A stretch of DNA of 64,000 nt from contig NZ_CALNVW010000010.1 in NCBI RefSeq assembly GCF_940670765.1, positions 389,152-453,151 on the forward strand, written 5' to 3'. The notes below the pieces were generated by a model. It searched no databases, was not told the origin of the DNA, and saw only the letters and a list, made by a program, of their open reading frames with translations. The DNA comes from Streptomyces sp. A 4/2. Its GTDB lineage: Bacteria > Actinomycetota > Actinomycetes > Streptomycetales > Streptomycetaceae. Below are positions 57,314-64,000 of the stretch, piece by piece. The translations under genes and the position numbers were made by a program. Each line of letters starts with the position of its first letter. The stretch's first letter is position 1.

Positions 57314-57325
57314 CTACGCGCGTAG
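57314..57325. promoter_or_regulatory. Nucleoside-regulon palindrome, site 4 (add promoter)
   Basis: CTACGCGCGTAG, the perfect version, 16 bases before the add ATG. A TAAAGT at 57330-57335 may be the -10, giving a very short leader; the site then acts just upstream of it. Confidence 0.7.
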
Positions 57326-57341
57326 GGGCTAAAGTGCACAG

Positions 57342-58496
57342 ATGACGAGCCAGACCATTCCCTCACCCACCACGGACCAGATCAGCCGAGCTCCGAAGGT
57401 GCTGCTCCACGACCACCTCGACGGAGGCCTGCGCCCCGGCACGATCATCGAGCTCGCCCGCGCGAACGGGTACCAGGGCCTTCCCGAGACGGATGCCGAC
57501 AAGCTCGGCATCTGGTTCCGTGAGGCGGCCGACTCCGGCTCGCTGGAGCGTTATCTGGAGACCTTCGCGCACACCTGCGCCGTCATGCAGACCCGCGAGG
57601 CGCTGGTGCGCGTCGCCGCGGAGTGCGCCGAGGACCTCGCCGCGGACGGTGTCGTCTACGCCGAGATCCGGTACGCCCCCGAGCAGCACCTCGAAGGCGG
57701 ACTCACCCTCGAAGAGGTCGTCGAGGCCGTCAACGAGGGCTTCCGCGAGGGCGAACGGCTGGCGCGCGAGAACGGCGACCGGATCCGGGTCGGCGCGATG
57801 CTCACCGCGATGCGGCACGCGGCCCGCGCCCTGGAGATCGCCGAACTCGCCAACCGCTACCGCGATCTGGGCGTCGTCGGCTTCGACATCGCGGGTGCCG
57901 AGGCGGGCTTCCCGCCCACCCGTCACCTCGACGCCTTCGAGTACCTGAAGCGGGAGAACAACCACTTCACGATCCACGCGGGCGAGGCCTTCGGGCTGCC
58001 GTCGATCTGGCAGGCGCTCCAGTGGTGCGGCGCCGACCGGCTCGGACACGGAGTGCGGATCATCGACGACATCGAGGTCGCCGACGACGGCACGGTGCGG
58101 CTGGGGCGGCTCGCCTCGTACGTACGGGACAAGCGCATCCCGCTGGAGATGTGCCCCACCTCCAACCTCCAGACCGGTGCCGCGGCCTCGTACGCCGAGC
58201 ACCCGATCGGGCTGCTGCGCAAGCTCCACTTCAGGACGACCGTGAACACGGACAACAGGCTCATGTCGGGGACCAGCATGAGCCGCGAATTCGAGCACCT
58301 GGCCGAGGCGTTCGGCTACACGCTCGACGACATGCAGTGGTTCACCGTCAACGCGATGAAGTCCGCGTTCATCCCTTTCGATGAACGACTTGCCATGATC
58401 AACGATGTGATCAAGCCCGGATACGCGGAGTTGAAGGCGGAGTGGCTGTTCCGGCAGACCGTCGTGACCAGTGGTTCCGCGGTCACCGCAGGCTGA
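57342..58496 (+). CDS. add: Adenosine deaminase
   Basis: A 384-residue zinc enzyme converting adenosine and deoxyadenosine to inosine and deoxyinosine. Metal ligands and catalytic residues are visible in LHDHLDGG (H23, H25), FTIHAGEA (His and Glu), RLGHGVRI and [13 protein letters not shown]. The length is normal. The strongest copy of the palindrome shared with the BMP transporter and deoA lies in its promoter, so it belongs to the same nucleoside salvage programme despite being 5 kb away. Confidence 0.95.
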   Translation: MTSQTIPSPTTDQISRAPKVLLHDHLDGGLRPGTIIELARANGYQGLPETDADKLGIWFREAADSGSLERYLETFAHTCAVMQTREALVRVAAECAEDLAADGVVYAEIRYAPEQHLEGGLTLEEVVEAVNEGFREGERLARENGDRIRVGAMLTAMRHAARALEIAELANRYRDLGVVGFDIAGAEAGFPPTRHLDAFEYLKRENNHFTIHAGEAFGLPSIWQALQWCGADRLGHGVRIIDDIEVADDGTVRLGRLASYVRDKRIPLEMCPTSNLQTGAAASYAEHPIGLLRKLHFRTTVNTDNRLMSGTSMSREFEHLAEAFGYTLDDMQWFTVNAMKSAFIPFDERLAMINDVIKPGYAELKAEWLFRQTVVTSGSAVTAG

Positions 58497-58623
58497 CAGC
58501 AGGTGCGCACCGGCGGCCGGGGATTCCGATTTCCGGCCGCTGTCGGGTGTTTGCGGGCCGTGCGACGGGGTGGCTACCTTGCGTAGCCGCTCACCTTCCC
58601 CCCGTCGCAAGGACGTTTTCCTC

Positions 58624-58977
58624 ATGAAGCTGTCTGCTGCCAAGACCCTCGGTGTCGCTGTCGTCGGTGCGGCCTTCGCCGCTGCCGCCGCGGGTTCCGC
58701 CTCGGCGGCCGTCGCTCCGGCCACCCCGGACGTGAACGGCACGCTGGACTCCGTCACGCGGACGCTCCCCCTGGAGAGCGTCACGTCGAAGCTGCCCGCC
58801 GGGGCCGGTCGGGCCGTCGAAACCGGGAAGACCGTGCTCGGCAGCCAGGCGGCCACCCTGCCGTCCACCGTCGCCGGCGCGGTGTCGACCGTGCTGCCCG
58901 GTGCCGCGGCAGCCGGCCAGGTCGGCAGCCTCCTCGGCGGCCTCCCCACCGGAGCGGTGCCCGGTCTCGGCCGCTGA
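58624..58977 (+). CDS. Small secreted Ala-rich protein
   Basis: A 117-residue protein with signal peptide MKLSAAKTLGVAVVGAAFAAAAAGSASA and a mature part built of short helices (VNGTLDSVTRTLPLESVTSKL; AVETGKTVLGSQAATLPSTVAGAVSTVL) ending in a Gly/Pro-rich LLGGLPTGAVPGLG. No known domain. Similar small secreted proteins are common in Streptomyces; the role is unknown. It is monocistronic, with a strong terminator. Confidence 0.7.
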   Translation: MKLSAAKTLGVAVVGAAFAAAAAGSASAAVAPATPDVNGTLDSVTRTLPLESVTSKLPAGAGRAVETGKTVLGSQAATLPSTVAGAVSTVLPGAAAAGQVGSLLGGLPTGAVPGLGR

Positions 58978-58988
58978 GCACGTCGTAC

Positions 58989-59038
58989 ACGCCGACGGGG
59001 CGCGCACCCATCCCCCTGGGTGCGCGCCCCGTCGGCGT
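58989..59038. terminator. Very strong bidirectional terminator
   Basis: A perfect 22-bp inverted repeat (arm beginning ACGCCGACGGGGCGCG) with a 6-base TCCCCC loop, between the secreted-protein gene and the convergent PspC gene. Confidence 0.92.
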
Positions 59039-59056
59039 ATCAGGGACCGGCCCTGG

Positions 59057-59260
59057 TCACCAGGCCGCCGACGCCGGCTTCTCGCCGGGCAGCAGGATCC
59101 ACAGCGCCAGATAGAGCAGGAACTGCGGCCCCGGCAGCAGGCACGAGACGATGAAGATCACGCGCATCGTGGTGGCGGAGGTGCCGAAGCGGCGGGCCAG
59201 CGCCGCGCACACTCCACCGAGCACACGGCCTTCACGCGGGCGGGCAAGTGCTGCGGACAT
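59057..59260 (-). CDS. PspC-domain small membrane protein
   Basis: A 67-residue protein consisting of one PspC domain: REGRVLGGVCAALARRFGTSATTMRVIFIVSCLLPGPQFLLYLALWILLPGE. It is probably a membrane-stress or two-component-associated protein; the full-length PspC kinases are not present. The gene is monocistronic. Confidence 0.85.
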   Translation of the reverse strand: MSAALARPREGRVLGGVCAALARRFGTSATTMRVIFIVSCLLPGPQFLLYLALWILLPGEKPASAAW

Positions 59261-59354
59261 GAGGGGCTCCTTCGCGAAGCGTTCGGGGGGAGACTTCCGT
59301 TCGGCTCTCCCGGTACTTCCATGGTCGCGCGGAGCGGCGCCGGAGCGAATCGCC

Positions 59355-59888
59355 CTACGGGGCGATCCCGACCCTGGGAATGCTCGGGGTAGGACCGTGT
59401 CCGGCTTCCTCCGCGCGGACGGCTGCGTGCCCCGCGTGCTCCTGCCTGCGGCGTAGCCGGGACCGGGCGGCGGGCACCACGACGACGTGCGCGAGGGCCA
59501 CTCCGGCCGTGTTCAGCAGCAGCGAGTCCACATCCACGACCTGTCCGGGCACTCCGGTCTGGAGCAGCTCTATGGCGAGCGAGATCAGTGAGCCCGCCGC
59601 GACCGTACGGGCCAGCGAGGCGCAGGAGGAGACGTGCAGCCGCCCGCCCGCCAGCGGCAGCAGTACGCCCAGTGGCGCGAGCAGCAGCAGGCCCTTGCTG
59701 ATCCGGCGGGTCGCCTCGAAGGCACCGAGGGCCAGATCGGCCCGGATTCCGGCGAACGGGGTGAAGTTCGAAGCGGTCACCCACATCACGTCCAGGGGAC
59801 GCAGCGTCAGCCAGGCGACGACCAGGAGATGCGCGGCGAGGAGGAGTATCCCCACGACGCGTGAACGGATGACGGTGCTACCGCCCAT
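59355..59888 (-). CDS. VanZ-family membrane protein
   Basis: A protein of about 177 residues with four or five transmembrane helices, matching VanZ: LLLAAHLLVVAWLTLRPLDVMW, GLLLLAPLGVLLPLAGG, SLISLAIELLQTGVPGQVVDVDSLLLNTAGVALA (E-x-x-Q...R/V-D-x-x-D-L-x-x-N-x-x-G motif). VanZ-like proteins affect glycopeptide or envelope-stress tolerance. The ATG at 59888 is used; GTG at 59900 and TTG at 59909 are alternatives. An AfsQ1-type triple repeat lies 58 bases upstream, suggesting control by AfsQ1. Confidence 0.82.
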   Translation of the reverse strand: MGGSTVIRSRVVGILLLAAHLLVVAWLTLRPLDVMWVTASNFTPFAGIRADLALGAFEATRRISKGLLLLAPLGVLLPLAGGRLHVSSCASLARTVAAGSLISLAIELLQTGVPGQVVDVDSLLLNTAGVALAHVVVVPAARSRLRRRQEHAGHAAVRAEEAGHGPTPSIPRVGIAP

Positions 59889-59945
59889 TCCTTGACGCAC
59901 GTTTTCCAAGACGCCACGACCGGTGGGATCGGTTCCGCCGACTTT

Positions 59946-59972
59946 GTCACCGTGCCGTCACCGTGTGGTCAC
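59946..59972. promoter_or_regulatory. Triple AfsQ1-type box upstream of the VanZ gene
   Basis: GTCAC at 59946, 59957 and 59968, each separated by exactly 6 bases, so two overlapping matches to the GTnAC-N6-GTnAC AfsQ1 consensus. It is placed as a promoter element for the minus-strand VanZ gene. Confidence 0.65.
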
Positions 59973-59984
59973 CGCGCCCCGCAC

Positions 59985-60098
59985 CCCCGCGACCGGTGCG
60001 TATCCGGTCCCTGGGACCCGGGGGCGTACGACAGCCCCGCGACCGGGTACGTACCCGGCCCGGAGCCCGGTGCGTACGGCAGCCCCCGCGAGCCCGGC
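59985..60098. repeat. Imperfect 48-50 bp tandem repeat
   Basis: Unit 1 (59985-60034) and unit 2 (60035-60082) both begin CCCCGCGACCGG and end GCGTACGRCAG; a third partial unit begins at 60083. It occupies the gap between the VanZ promoter and the AfsQ lipoprotein stop, with no convincing gene. Confidence 0.7.
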
Positions 60099-60117
60099 GT
60101 GATCCAAACGAGAGGCC

Positions 60118-60723
60118 CTAGCGGCGCAGGTCGCCCAGGATCGGGTCCGAGCCCGGCCGCGTCTTCAGCTTCTGGGTGCAGGAGTACGCCCGTGGCGGGT
60201 CCGTGCCCGGTCCGCCGAGCACGACCGAGCCGTCCGTCTCCGACGCCGCGCTCCCCGCGTACGTACACACGATCTGCGCCAGCGCGTTGGCGGGCAGGTC
60301 CTGCGGTTCGCTGCTCAGCCGCAGTGCGCCGGCCGGATCGTCCCGGCGTCCGGGGCCCACGGACAGCGGCGGGCGCACGTCCGTGGAGAACCCGGCCTCC
60401 TTCTCGGCTGCGCTCGGGGTCTGCCGCAGCTCGTCGAGGAGCTTCTCCGCGACCTGTAGCCCGTCGCCCAGGGGCCGGCCCGACACGATCTGCACCGTGC
60501 GGTCCACGGAGACCAGCTGGTTCCCGCAGAGCAGATAGACCCGGACCGGTACGTCCTGCAGCGCCTGGGGCGCGGAGTCGTCCGTCGGCAGGTCGCAGGG
60601 CACGCGGGACGGCGCGGCCCCCGCGTCCACCGGTACCGAGGTGTCCCGGATACCGCAGCCGGCCGTCAGGGCGCAGAGCGCTGCCGCGCCCATGACCGCC
60701 GCCGTGAGTCGTCCCGCTCTCAT
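60118..60723 (-). CDS. Lipoprotein of the AfsQ operon (GerMN-like)
   Basis: A 201-residue lipoprotein with a lipobox at LTAGC (C23). The mature part VRVYLLCGNQLVSVDRTV, LQVAEKLLDELRQTPSAAEKEAGFSTDV resembles a GerMN-type domain found in sensor-associated lipoproteins such as LpqB. It overlaps afsQ2 by 4 bases and likely modulates the sensor kinase. In S. coelicolor the equivalent gene lies directly downstream of afsQ2. Confidence 0.8.
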   Translation of the reverse strand: MRAGRLTAAVMGAAALCALTAGCGIRDTSVPVDAGAAPSRVPCDLPTDDSAPQALQDVPVRVYLLCGNQLVSVDRTVQIVSGRPLGDGLQVAEKLLDELRQTPSAAEKEAGFSTDVRPPLSVGPGRRDDPAGALRLSSEPQDLPANALAQIVCTYAGSAASETDGSVVLGGPGTDPPRAYSCTQKLKTRPGSDPILGDLRR

Positions 60724-62255
60724 GCGCCGTCGCCTTCCTGGCCGGTCCCGGCCGGACCGGCGGTGTCCGACGGGTCCGACGGATCGGCCGGATCCGACGG
60801 ATCGCGCGGCAGCCGCAGTACGAACACGGCTCCGCCGTCCTTCGCGTTGGCCGCGGTGATGTCGCCGCCGTGAATGTGTGCGTTCTCCATCGCGATGGAG
60901 AGGCCGAGCCCGCTGCCCTCGGAGCGCGGCCGGGACGCGCTCGCCTTGTAGAAGCGGTCGAATACATGGGGGAGTACGTCCTCGGGGATACCGGGACCGT
61001 GGTCCTGCACCGCGATGACCAGCTCGTCCCCGTCGATCCGGACCGCGACCCGGACCGGCGAACCGCCGTGCTTCAGCGCGTTCCCGATCAGATTCGCCAG
61101 GATGACGTCGAGGCGGCGCGGGTCGAGGCGGACCATGATGCCGCGGTCGGCGTCCAGCTCCACCGCGTCCAGCCAGGCGCGGGCGTCGATGCAGGCGGTG
61201 ATCTGGTCCGCGATGTCCACGTCGTCGAGCACCAGCCGGGCCGTCCCCGCGTCGAAGCGGGTGACCTCCATCAGGTTCTCCACCAGGGTGTTGAGCCTGC
61301 GGGTCTCGCTCACCACCAGCTGCACCGCGGGCCGGATCATCGGATCGAGGCTGTCCGCCTCCTCCTCCAGCACCTCCGACACCGCGGTGATCGCGGTGAG
61401 CGGCGTCCGCAGTTCGTGCGACATGTCGGCGACGAAGCGGCGGCTCGCCTCCTCCCGCGCGCTCATGTTGCTGACCTTCGTCTCCAGCGCCTCGGCCGTC
61501 TTGTTGAACGTCCGGGACAGATCGGCCAGTTCGTCCGTGCCCGAGACCCTGAGCCGGGTGTCGAGCTTGCCCTCGCCGAGCCGCCGGGCCGCGTCACCGA
61601 GCCGCTGCACGGGCCGCAGCACCGTCGTCGCCGCGGCCTGCGCGAGCAGCGCCGAGCCGATCAGGGCGAGCGCCGTGGCGATGGACAGCGACCAGGCAAG
61701 GGAGTTGAGATCTTCCCGCTCCTGGGCGAGCGAGGTGAGCATGTAGCCGGTGGGGCCGCCCCCGATGATCTTCGCGCCGCCCACCAGGTACGGCTTGCCG
61801 CGCAGCGTGATGCGCTGCCAGAAGAGGTGGTACGGGTAGTGGTTGCCCGAGCCGATCTCCTGCTGCTTCGCCACCGCCCTCTGCAACGGCTCCGGCACGT
61901 CGGCCAGCGTGAAGGTGTCCAGGTTCGAATAGCCGACGACCGGCTTGCCCTTCGCCCGCTCACCGACCAGCAGCACGCTGTAACCGGGGTTGCTGCTGCC
62001 CGCTATCTGCACGGCGGCCGTCTGCAGTTCGTTCTGCGTCGGCCCCAACGGCAGGGAGGCGGCCCGGCTCTGCATCTCCTGCCGGAAGTCCTTGAGCGCG
62101 GAGTCCTGCGTACGGGTCAGTACCGCCTCGCGGTTGAGCCAGTACGCGATACCGGAGGCGGAGACGGCAGCGGTGAGCGCCACCAGCGCGAAGACGACGA
62201 CGAGCCGCAGCCGCAGACTCGTCCAGCGCAGTCCGTGGAAGAACGTACGACTCAC
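60720..62255 (-). CDS. afsQ2: Sensor histidine kinase AfsQ2
   Basis: A 511-residue membrane kinase. The GTG at 62255 gives MSRTFFHGLRWTSLRLRLVVVFALVALTAA; a first helix is followed by an extracellular domain (about 45-185), a second helix and HAMP, then the H box DMSHELRTPL (H280), N box ILANLIGNALKHGG, G1 DHGPGIPED and G2 GSGLGLSIAMEN. It phosphorylates AfsQ1. Known AfsQ1/2 systems respond to nitrogen status, particularly glutamate as sole N source, and affect antibiotic production. The start overlaps the afsQ1 stop (GTGA). Confidence 0.93.
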   Translation of the reverse strand: MSRTFFHGLRWTSLRLRLVVVFALVALTAAVSASGIAYWLNREAVLTRTQDSALKDFRQEMQSRAASLPLGPTQNELQTAAVQIAGSSNPGYSVLLVGERAKGKPVVGYSNLDTFTLADVPEPLQRAVAKQQEIGSGNHYPYHLFWQRITLRGKPYLVGGAKIIGGGPTGYMLTSLAQEREDLNSLAWSLSIATALALIGSALLAQAAATTVLRPVQRLGDAARRLGEGKLDTRLRVSGTDELADLSRTFNKTAEALETKVSNMSAREEASRRFVADMSHELRTPLTAITAVSEVLEEEADSLDPMIRPAVQLVVSETRRLNTLVENLMEVTRFDAGTARLVLDDVDIADQITACIDARAWLDAVELDADRGIMVRLDPRRLDVILANLIGNALKHGGSPVRVAVRIDGDELVIAVQDHGPGIPEDVLPHVFDRFYKASASRPRSEGSGLGLSIAMENAHIHGGDITAANAKDGGAVFVLRLPRDPSDPADPSDPSDTAGPAGTGQEGDGA

Positions 62256-62929
62256 TGAGGCGTGTCCAGCCGGTAACCGACCCCGCGGACCGTACGGATC
62301 AGGGTCGGCGAGGACGGTACGTCCTCCACCTTCGCCCGCAGTCGCTGCACGCACGCGTCGACCAGCCGGGAGTCACCGAGGTAGTCGTGCTCCCAGACCA
62401 GCCGCAGCAACTGCTGCCGGGACAGCGCCTGTCCCGGCCTGCGGCTCAGTTCGAGCAGCAGGCGCAGCTCGGTCGGGGTGAGCTGAAGATCCTCGCCGTT
62501 CTTGGTCACGGTCATCGCGGAGCGGTCGATCACCAGACTGCCGAAGGCCGCCGAGTCGGTGGACTCCCGCTCCCCGCGGCGCAGTACGGCCCGGATCCGG
62601 GCGTCCAGCACCCGCCCCTGCACCGGCTTGACCACGTAGTCGTCGGCGCCGGACTCCAGTCCGACCACCACGTCGATGTCGTCGCTGCGCGCGGTCAGCA
62701 GAATGATCGGCAACTGGTCGGTGCGTCTGATCCGCCGGCACACCTCGAAACCGTCGATTCCGGGCAGCATCACATCCAGCACGATCAGATCGGGCCGCTG
62801 CTCGCGCAGCAGCTGAAGACCGTCCTCGCCGGTGGCGGCTGTGGCCACACGGTGCCCCTGGCGTGACAGAGACAGCTCAAGAGCCGTACGGATGGCGTCG
62901 TCGTCCTCGATCAGCAACAGGAAAGGCAC
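62252..62929 (-). CDS. afsQ1: Response regulator AfsQ1 (OmpR family)
   Basis: A 225-residue regulator with a receiver domain (LLLIEDDD; phospho-site D52 in LIVLDVMLPG; T79 in LLTAR; K101) and a winged-helix output domain (LTPTELRLLLELSRRPGQALSRQQLLRLVWEHDYLGDSRLVDACVQRLRAKVE). The GTG at 62929 gives a length equal to the known AfsQ1; an ATG three codons upstream is possible. It is divergent from sigQ and a consensus-like AfsQ1 box lies between them. Confidence 0.94.
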   Translation of the reverse strand: MPFLLLIEDDDAIRTALELSLSRQGHRVATAATGEDGLQLLREQRPDLIVLDVMLPGIDGFEVCRRIRRTDQLPIILLTARSDDIDVVVGLESGADDYVVKPVQGRVLDARIRAVLRRGERESTDSAAFGSLVIDRSAMTVTKNGEDLQLTPTELRLLLELSRRPGQALSRQQLLRLVWEHDYLGDSRLVDACVQRLRAKVEDVPSSPTLIRTVRGVGYRLDTPQ

Positions 62930-63087
62930 GGGGGCCATTCTGGCCCATGGGGCAGGGGAGTTCGACCTCTGGACCCCTTCCGCCCTGCTTCCACGCCCCT
63001 CGCCTGCGGCTTCTCCGCTCCTTCTCTGCTTCTTCTGCTCTGCTTGTTCGCTGCTTTGTTCTCTGCGGATCTCGGCAGACGTCCCTT

Positions 63088-63103
63088 GTGACGCGCCTGT
63101 GAC
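63088..63103. promoter_or_regulatory. AfsQ1 box in the afsQ1-sigQ intergenic region
   Basis: GTGAC-GCGCCT-GTGAC exactly fits the GTnAC-N6-GTnAC consensus recalled for AfsQ1. It lies about 83 bases ahead of sigQ. Confidence 0.75.
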
Positions 63104-63185
63104 AGTCGGCAGACAACCCCATGAAACTGCGGCGGCAAGCTCTTCACCACAGACCGAAGCACGACTCCACGACGGGGGGCGCGAG

Positions 63186-63941
63186 ATGAACGCACTGCAC
63201 AGCAAAAACTCCAGCGCAGTAATCACGCGGCTCCACGACGTGGTGGCCGCACGGAACACCGAGAAGTCCGGTGCCGCAGGAGGGCGGGGGTGCTCTCGCG
63301 GTACCGGGCGTCAGCACACGTCGTACATGGCGGTCGTCGACGCACCCATGAGGCCGGCGGCGCCGGTCTCCACCCCTCCGGCGGCGTACGGGGAGACCAC
63401 GGGGGAACAGCCGTCGCTGTCGGAGGCGGAGTTCACCGCCTTCGTACAGGAACGCCGTGCCTCCCTGTACGCCACGGCCTACCACCTGACCGGTGACCGC
63501 TTCGAGGCCGAGGACCTGCTCCAGAGCGCGCTCTTCTCGACGTACCGCGCCTGGGACCGGATCAGCGACAAGGCGGCGGTCGGCGGCTACCTGCGCCGCA
63601 CCATGACCAATCTGCACATCAGCGCCTGGCGCCGGCGCAAGCTCAACGAGTACCCGACCGAGCAGCTTCCGGAGACGGCGGGCGAGACGGACGCGATGCG
63701 CGGCACGGAGCTGCGCGCGGTGCTCTGGCAGGCACTGGCCCGGCTGCCCGAACCGCAGCGCACGATGCTGGTGCTGCGCTACTACGAGGGTCGTACCGAT
63801 CCGGAGATCGCGGAGATCCTCGACATCAGTGTCGGCACGGTGAAGTCCAGCATCTGGCGCTCCCTGCGCCGGCTGCGCGAGGACCAGGTCCTCAGCTTCG
63901 GCCGTGACGAGGAGGAGTCCTTCGGCGAGTTGGTCGCCTGA
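63186..63941 (+). CDS. sigQ: ECF-like sigma factor SigQ
   Basis: A 251-residue sigma factor. The first 80 residues are Ala/Pro/Thr-rich and poorly conserved. Region 2 is FVQERRASLYATAYHLTGDRFEAEDLLQSALFSTYRAWDRISDKAAVGGYLRRTMTNLHISAWRRRK; region 4 is LARLPEPQRTMLVLRYYEGRTDPEIAEILDISVGTVKSSIWRSLRRLRED (SigE family type). It is divergent from afsQ1 and in S. coelicolor is a direct AfsQ1 target that antagonises AfsQ1-driven antibiotic production. The ATG at 63186 follows GGGGGG. An upstream in-frame start would extend into the promoter. Confidence 0.92.
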   Translation: MNALHSKNSSAVITRLHDVVAARNTEKSGAAGGRGCSRGTGRQHTSYMAVVDAPMRPAAPVSTPPAAYGETTGEQPSLSEAEFTAFVQERRASLYATAYHLTGDRFEAEDLLQSALFSTYRAWDRISDKAAVGGYLRRTMTNLHISAWRRRKLNEYPTEQLPETAGETDAMRGTELRAVLWQALARLPEPQRTMLVLRYYEGRTDPEIAEILDISVGTVKSSIWRSLRRLREDQVLSFGRDEEESFGELVA

Positions 63942-64000
63942 GGGATCGGGGGGCCGCTGTTCGGGGGGACGGCGGGCCTGCGGGGGGTACGGGGGAGCAC

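Overview
The window reads as a chromosomal segment from a Streptomyces or a very close relative. The GC content is very high with strong third-position bias, GTG and TTG starts are common, coding strands abut or overlap by ATGA/TGATG, and many gene blocks are streptomycete hallmarks: sdhCDAB with the membrane subunits first, XRE/DUF397 pairs, a SCO4848-type membrane protein, and afsQ1/afsQ2/sigQ. From memory of S. coelicolor gene order, the whole window is syntenic with roughly SCO4840-SCO4908. No tRNA, rRNA, CRISPR array or transposase was recognised.

Layout. 0-4.6 kb: PAP2 phosphatase, UbiA-type polyprenyl-phosphate phosphoribosyltransferase, GtrA and YihY membrane proteins, then a D-Ala-D-Ala carboxypeptidase (envelope functions). 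4.7-8.6 kb: an orphan solute-binding protein and a three-gene operon (membrane protein, DCC1-type protein, TetR) with two matching palindromic operators. 8.7-12.1 kb: succinate dehydrogenase. 12.3-20.8 kb: OHCU-decarboxylase-like protein, GH20 hexosaminidase, several secreted proteins, a TNT-type secreted toxin with a likely immunity protein, an ECF sigma factor with a coupled membrane protein, and an L,D-transpeptidase. 21-23.5 kb: acyl-CoA mutase large subunit and a LysE exporter.

23.5-29.6 kb is an accessory island bounded by an exact 30-bp direct repeat. It carries a complete graspetide (omega-ester RiPP) operon of precursor, ATP-grasp ligase and PIMT-like methyltransferase, plus an anti-sigma-like ATPase, an XRE/DUF397 regulator pair and a PPOX flavoprotein. 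The repeat coincides with the 3' ends of two convergent genes, so both remain intact.

29.6-31.9 kb: FAD monooxygenase and divergent TetR with two TTAAC-N3-GTTAA operators. 31.8-40.3 kb: a nonulosonic acid (Kdn/sialic-type) cell-wall glycopolymer cluster of acyltransferase, polysialyltransferase-like protein, GT2, DUF6716, CMP-nonulosonate synthetase fused to a HAD phosphatase, NeuB and a GT52-like protein. 40.5-43.4 kb: LamG protein and a decayed ATPase.

43.5-58.5 kb is dominated by nucleoside uptake and salvage: BMP lipoprotein, ABC ATPase, two permeases, cytidine deaminase, thymidine phosphorylase and, 5 kb further, adenosine deaminase. Four promoters in this set share a palindrome close to CTACGCGCGTAG, overlapping the -10 region. 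That suggests one unidentified repressor controls uptake and salvage together. Between deoA and add lie an ECF sigma factor, a second L,D-transpeptidase, a divergent MFS/LysR pair and an alpha/beta hydrolase without its nucleophile serine.

58.6-64 kb: a secreted protein, PspC and VanZ-like proteins, and the AfsQ locus (lipoprotein, AfsQ2 kinase, AfsQ1 regulator, divergent SigQ). There is an AfsQ1-type box in the sigQ promoter region and a triple box upstream of the VanZ gene.
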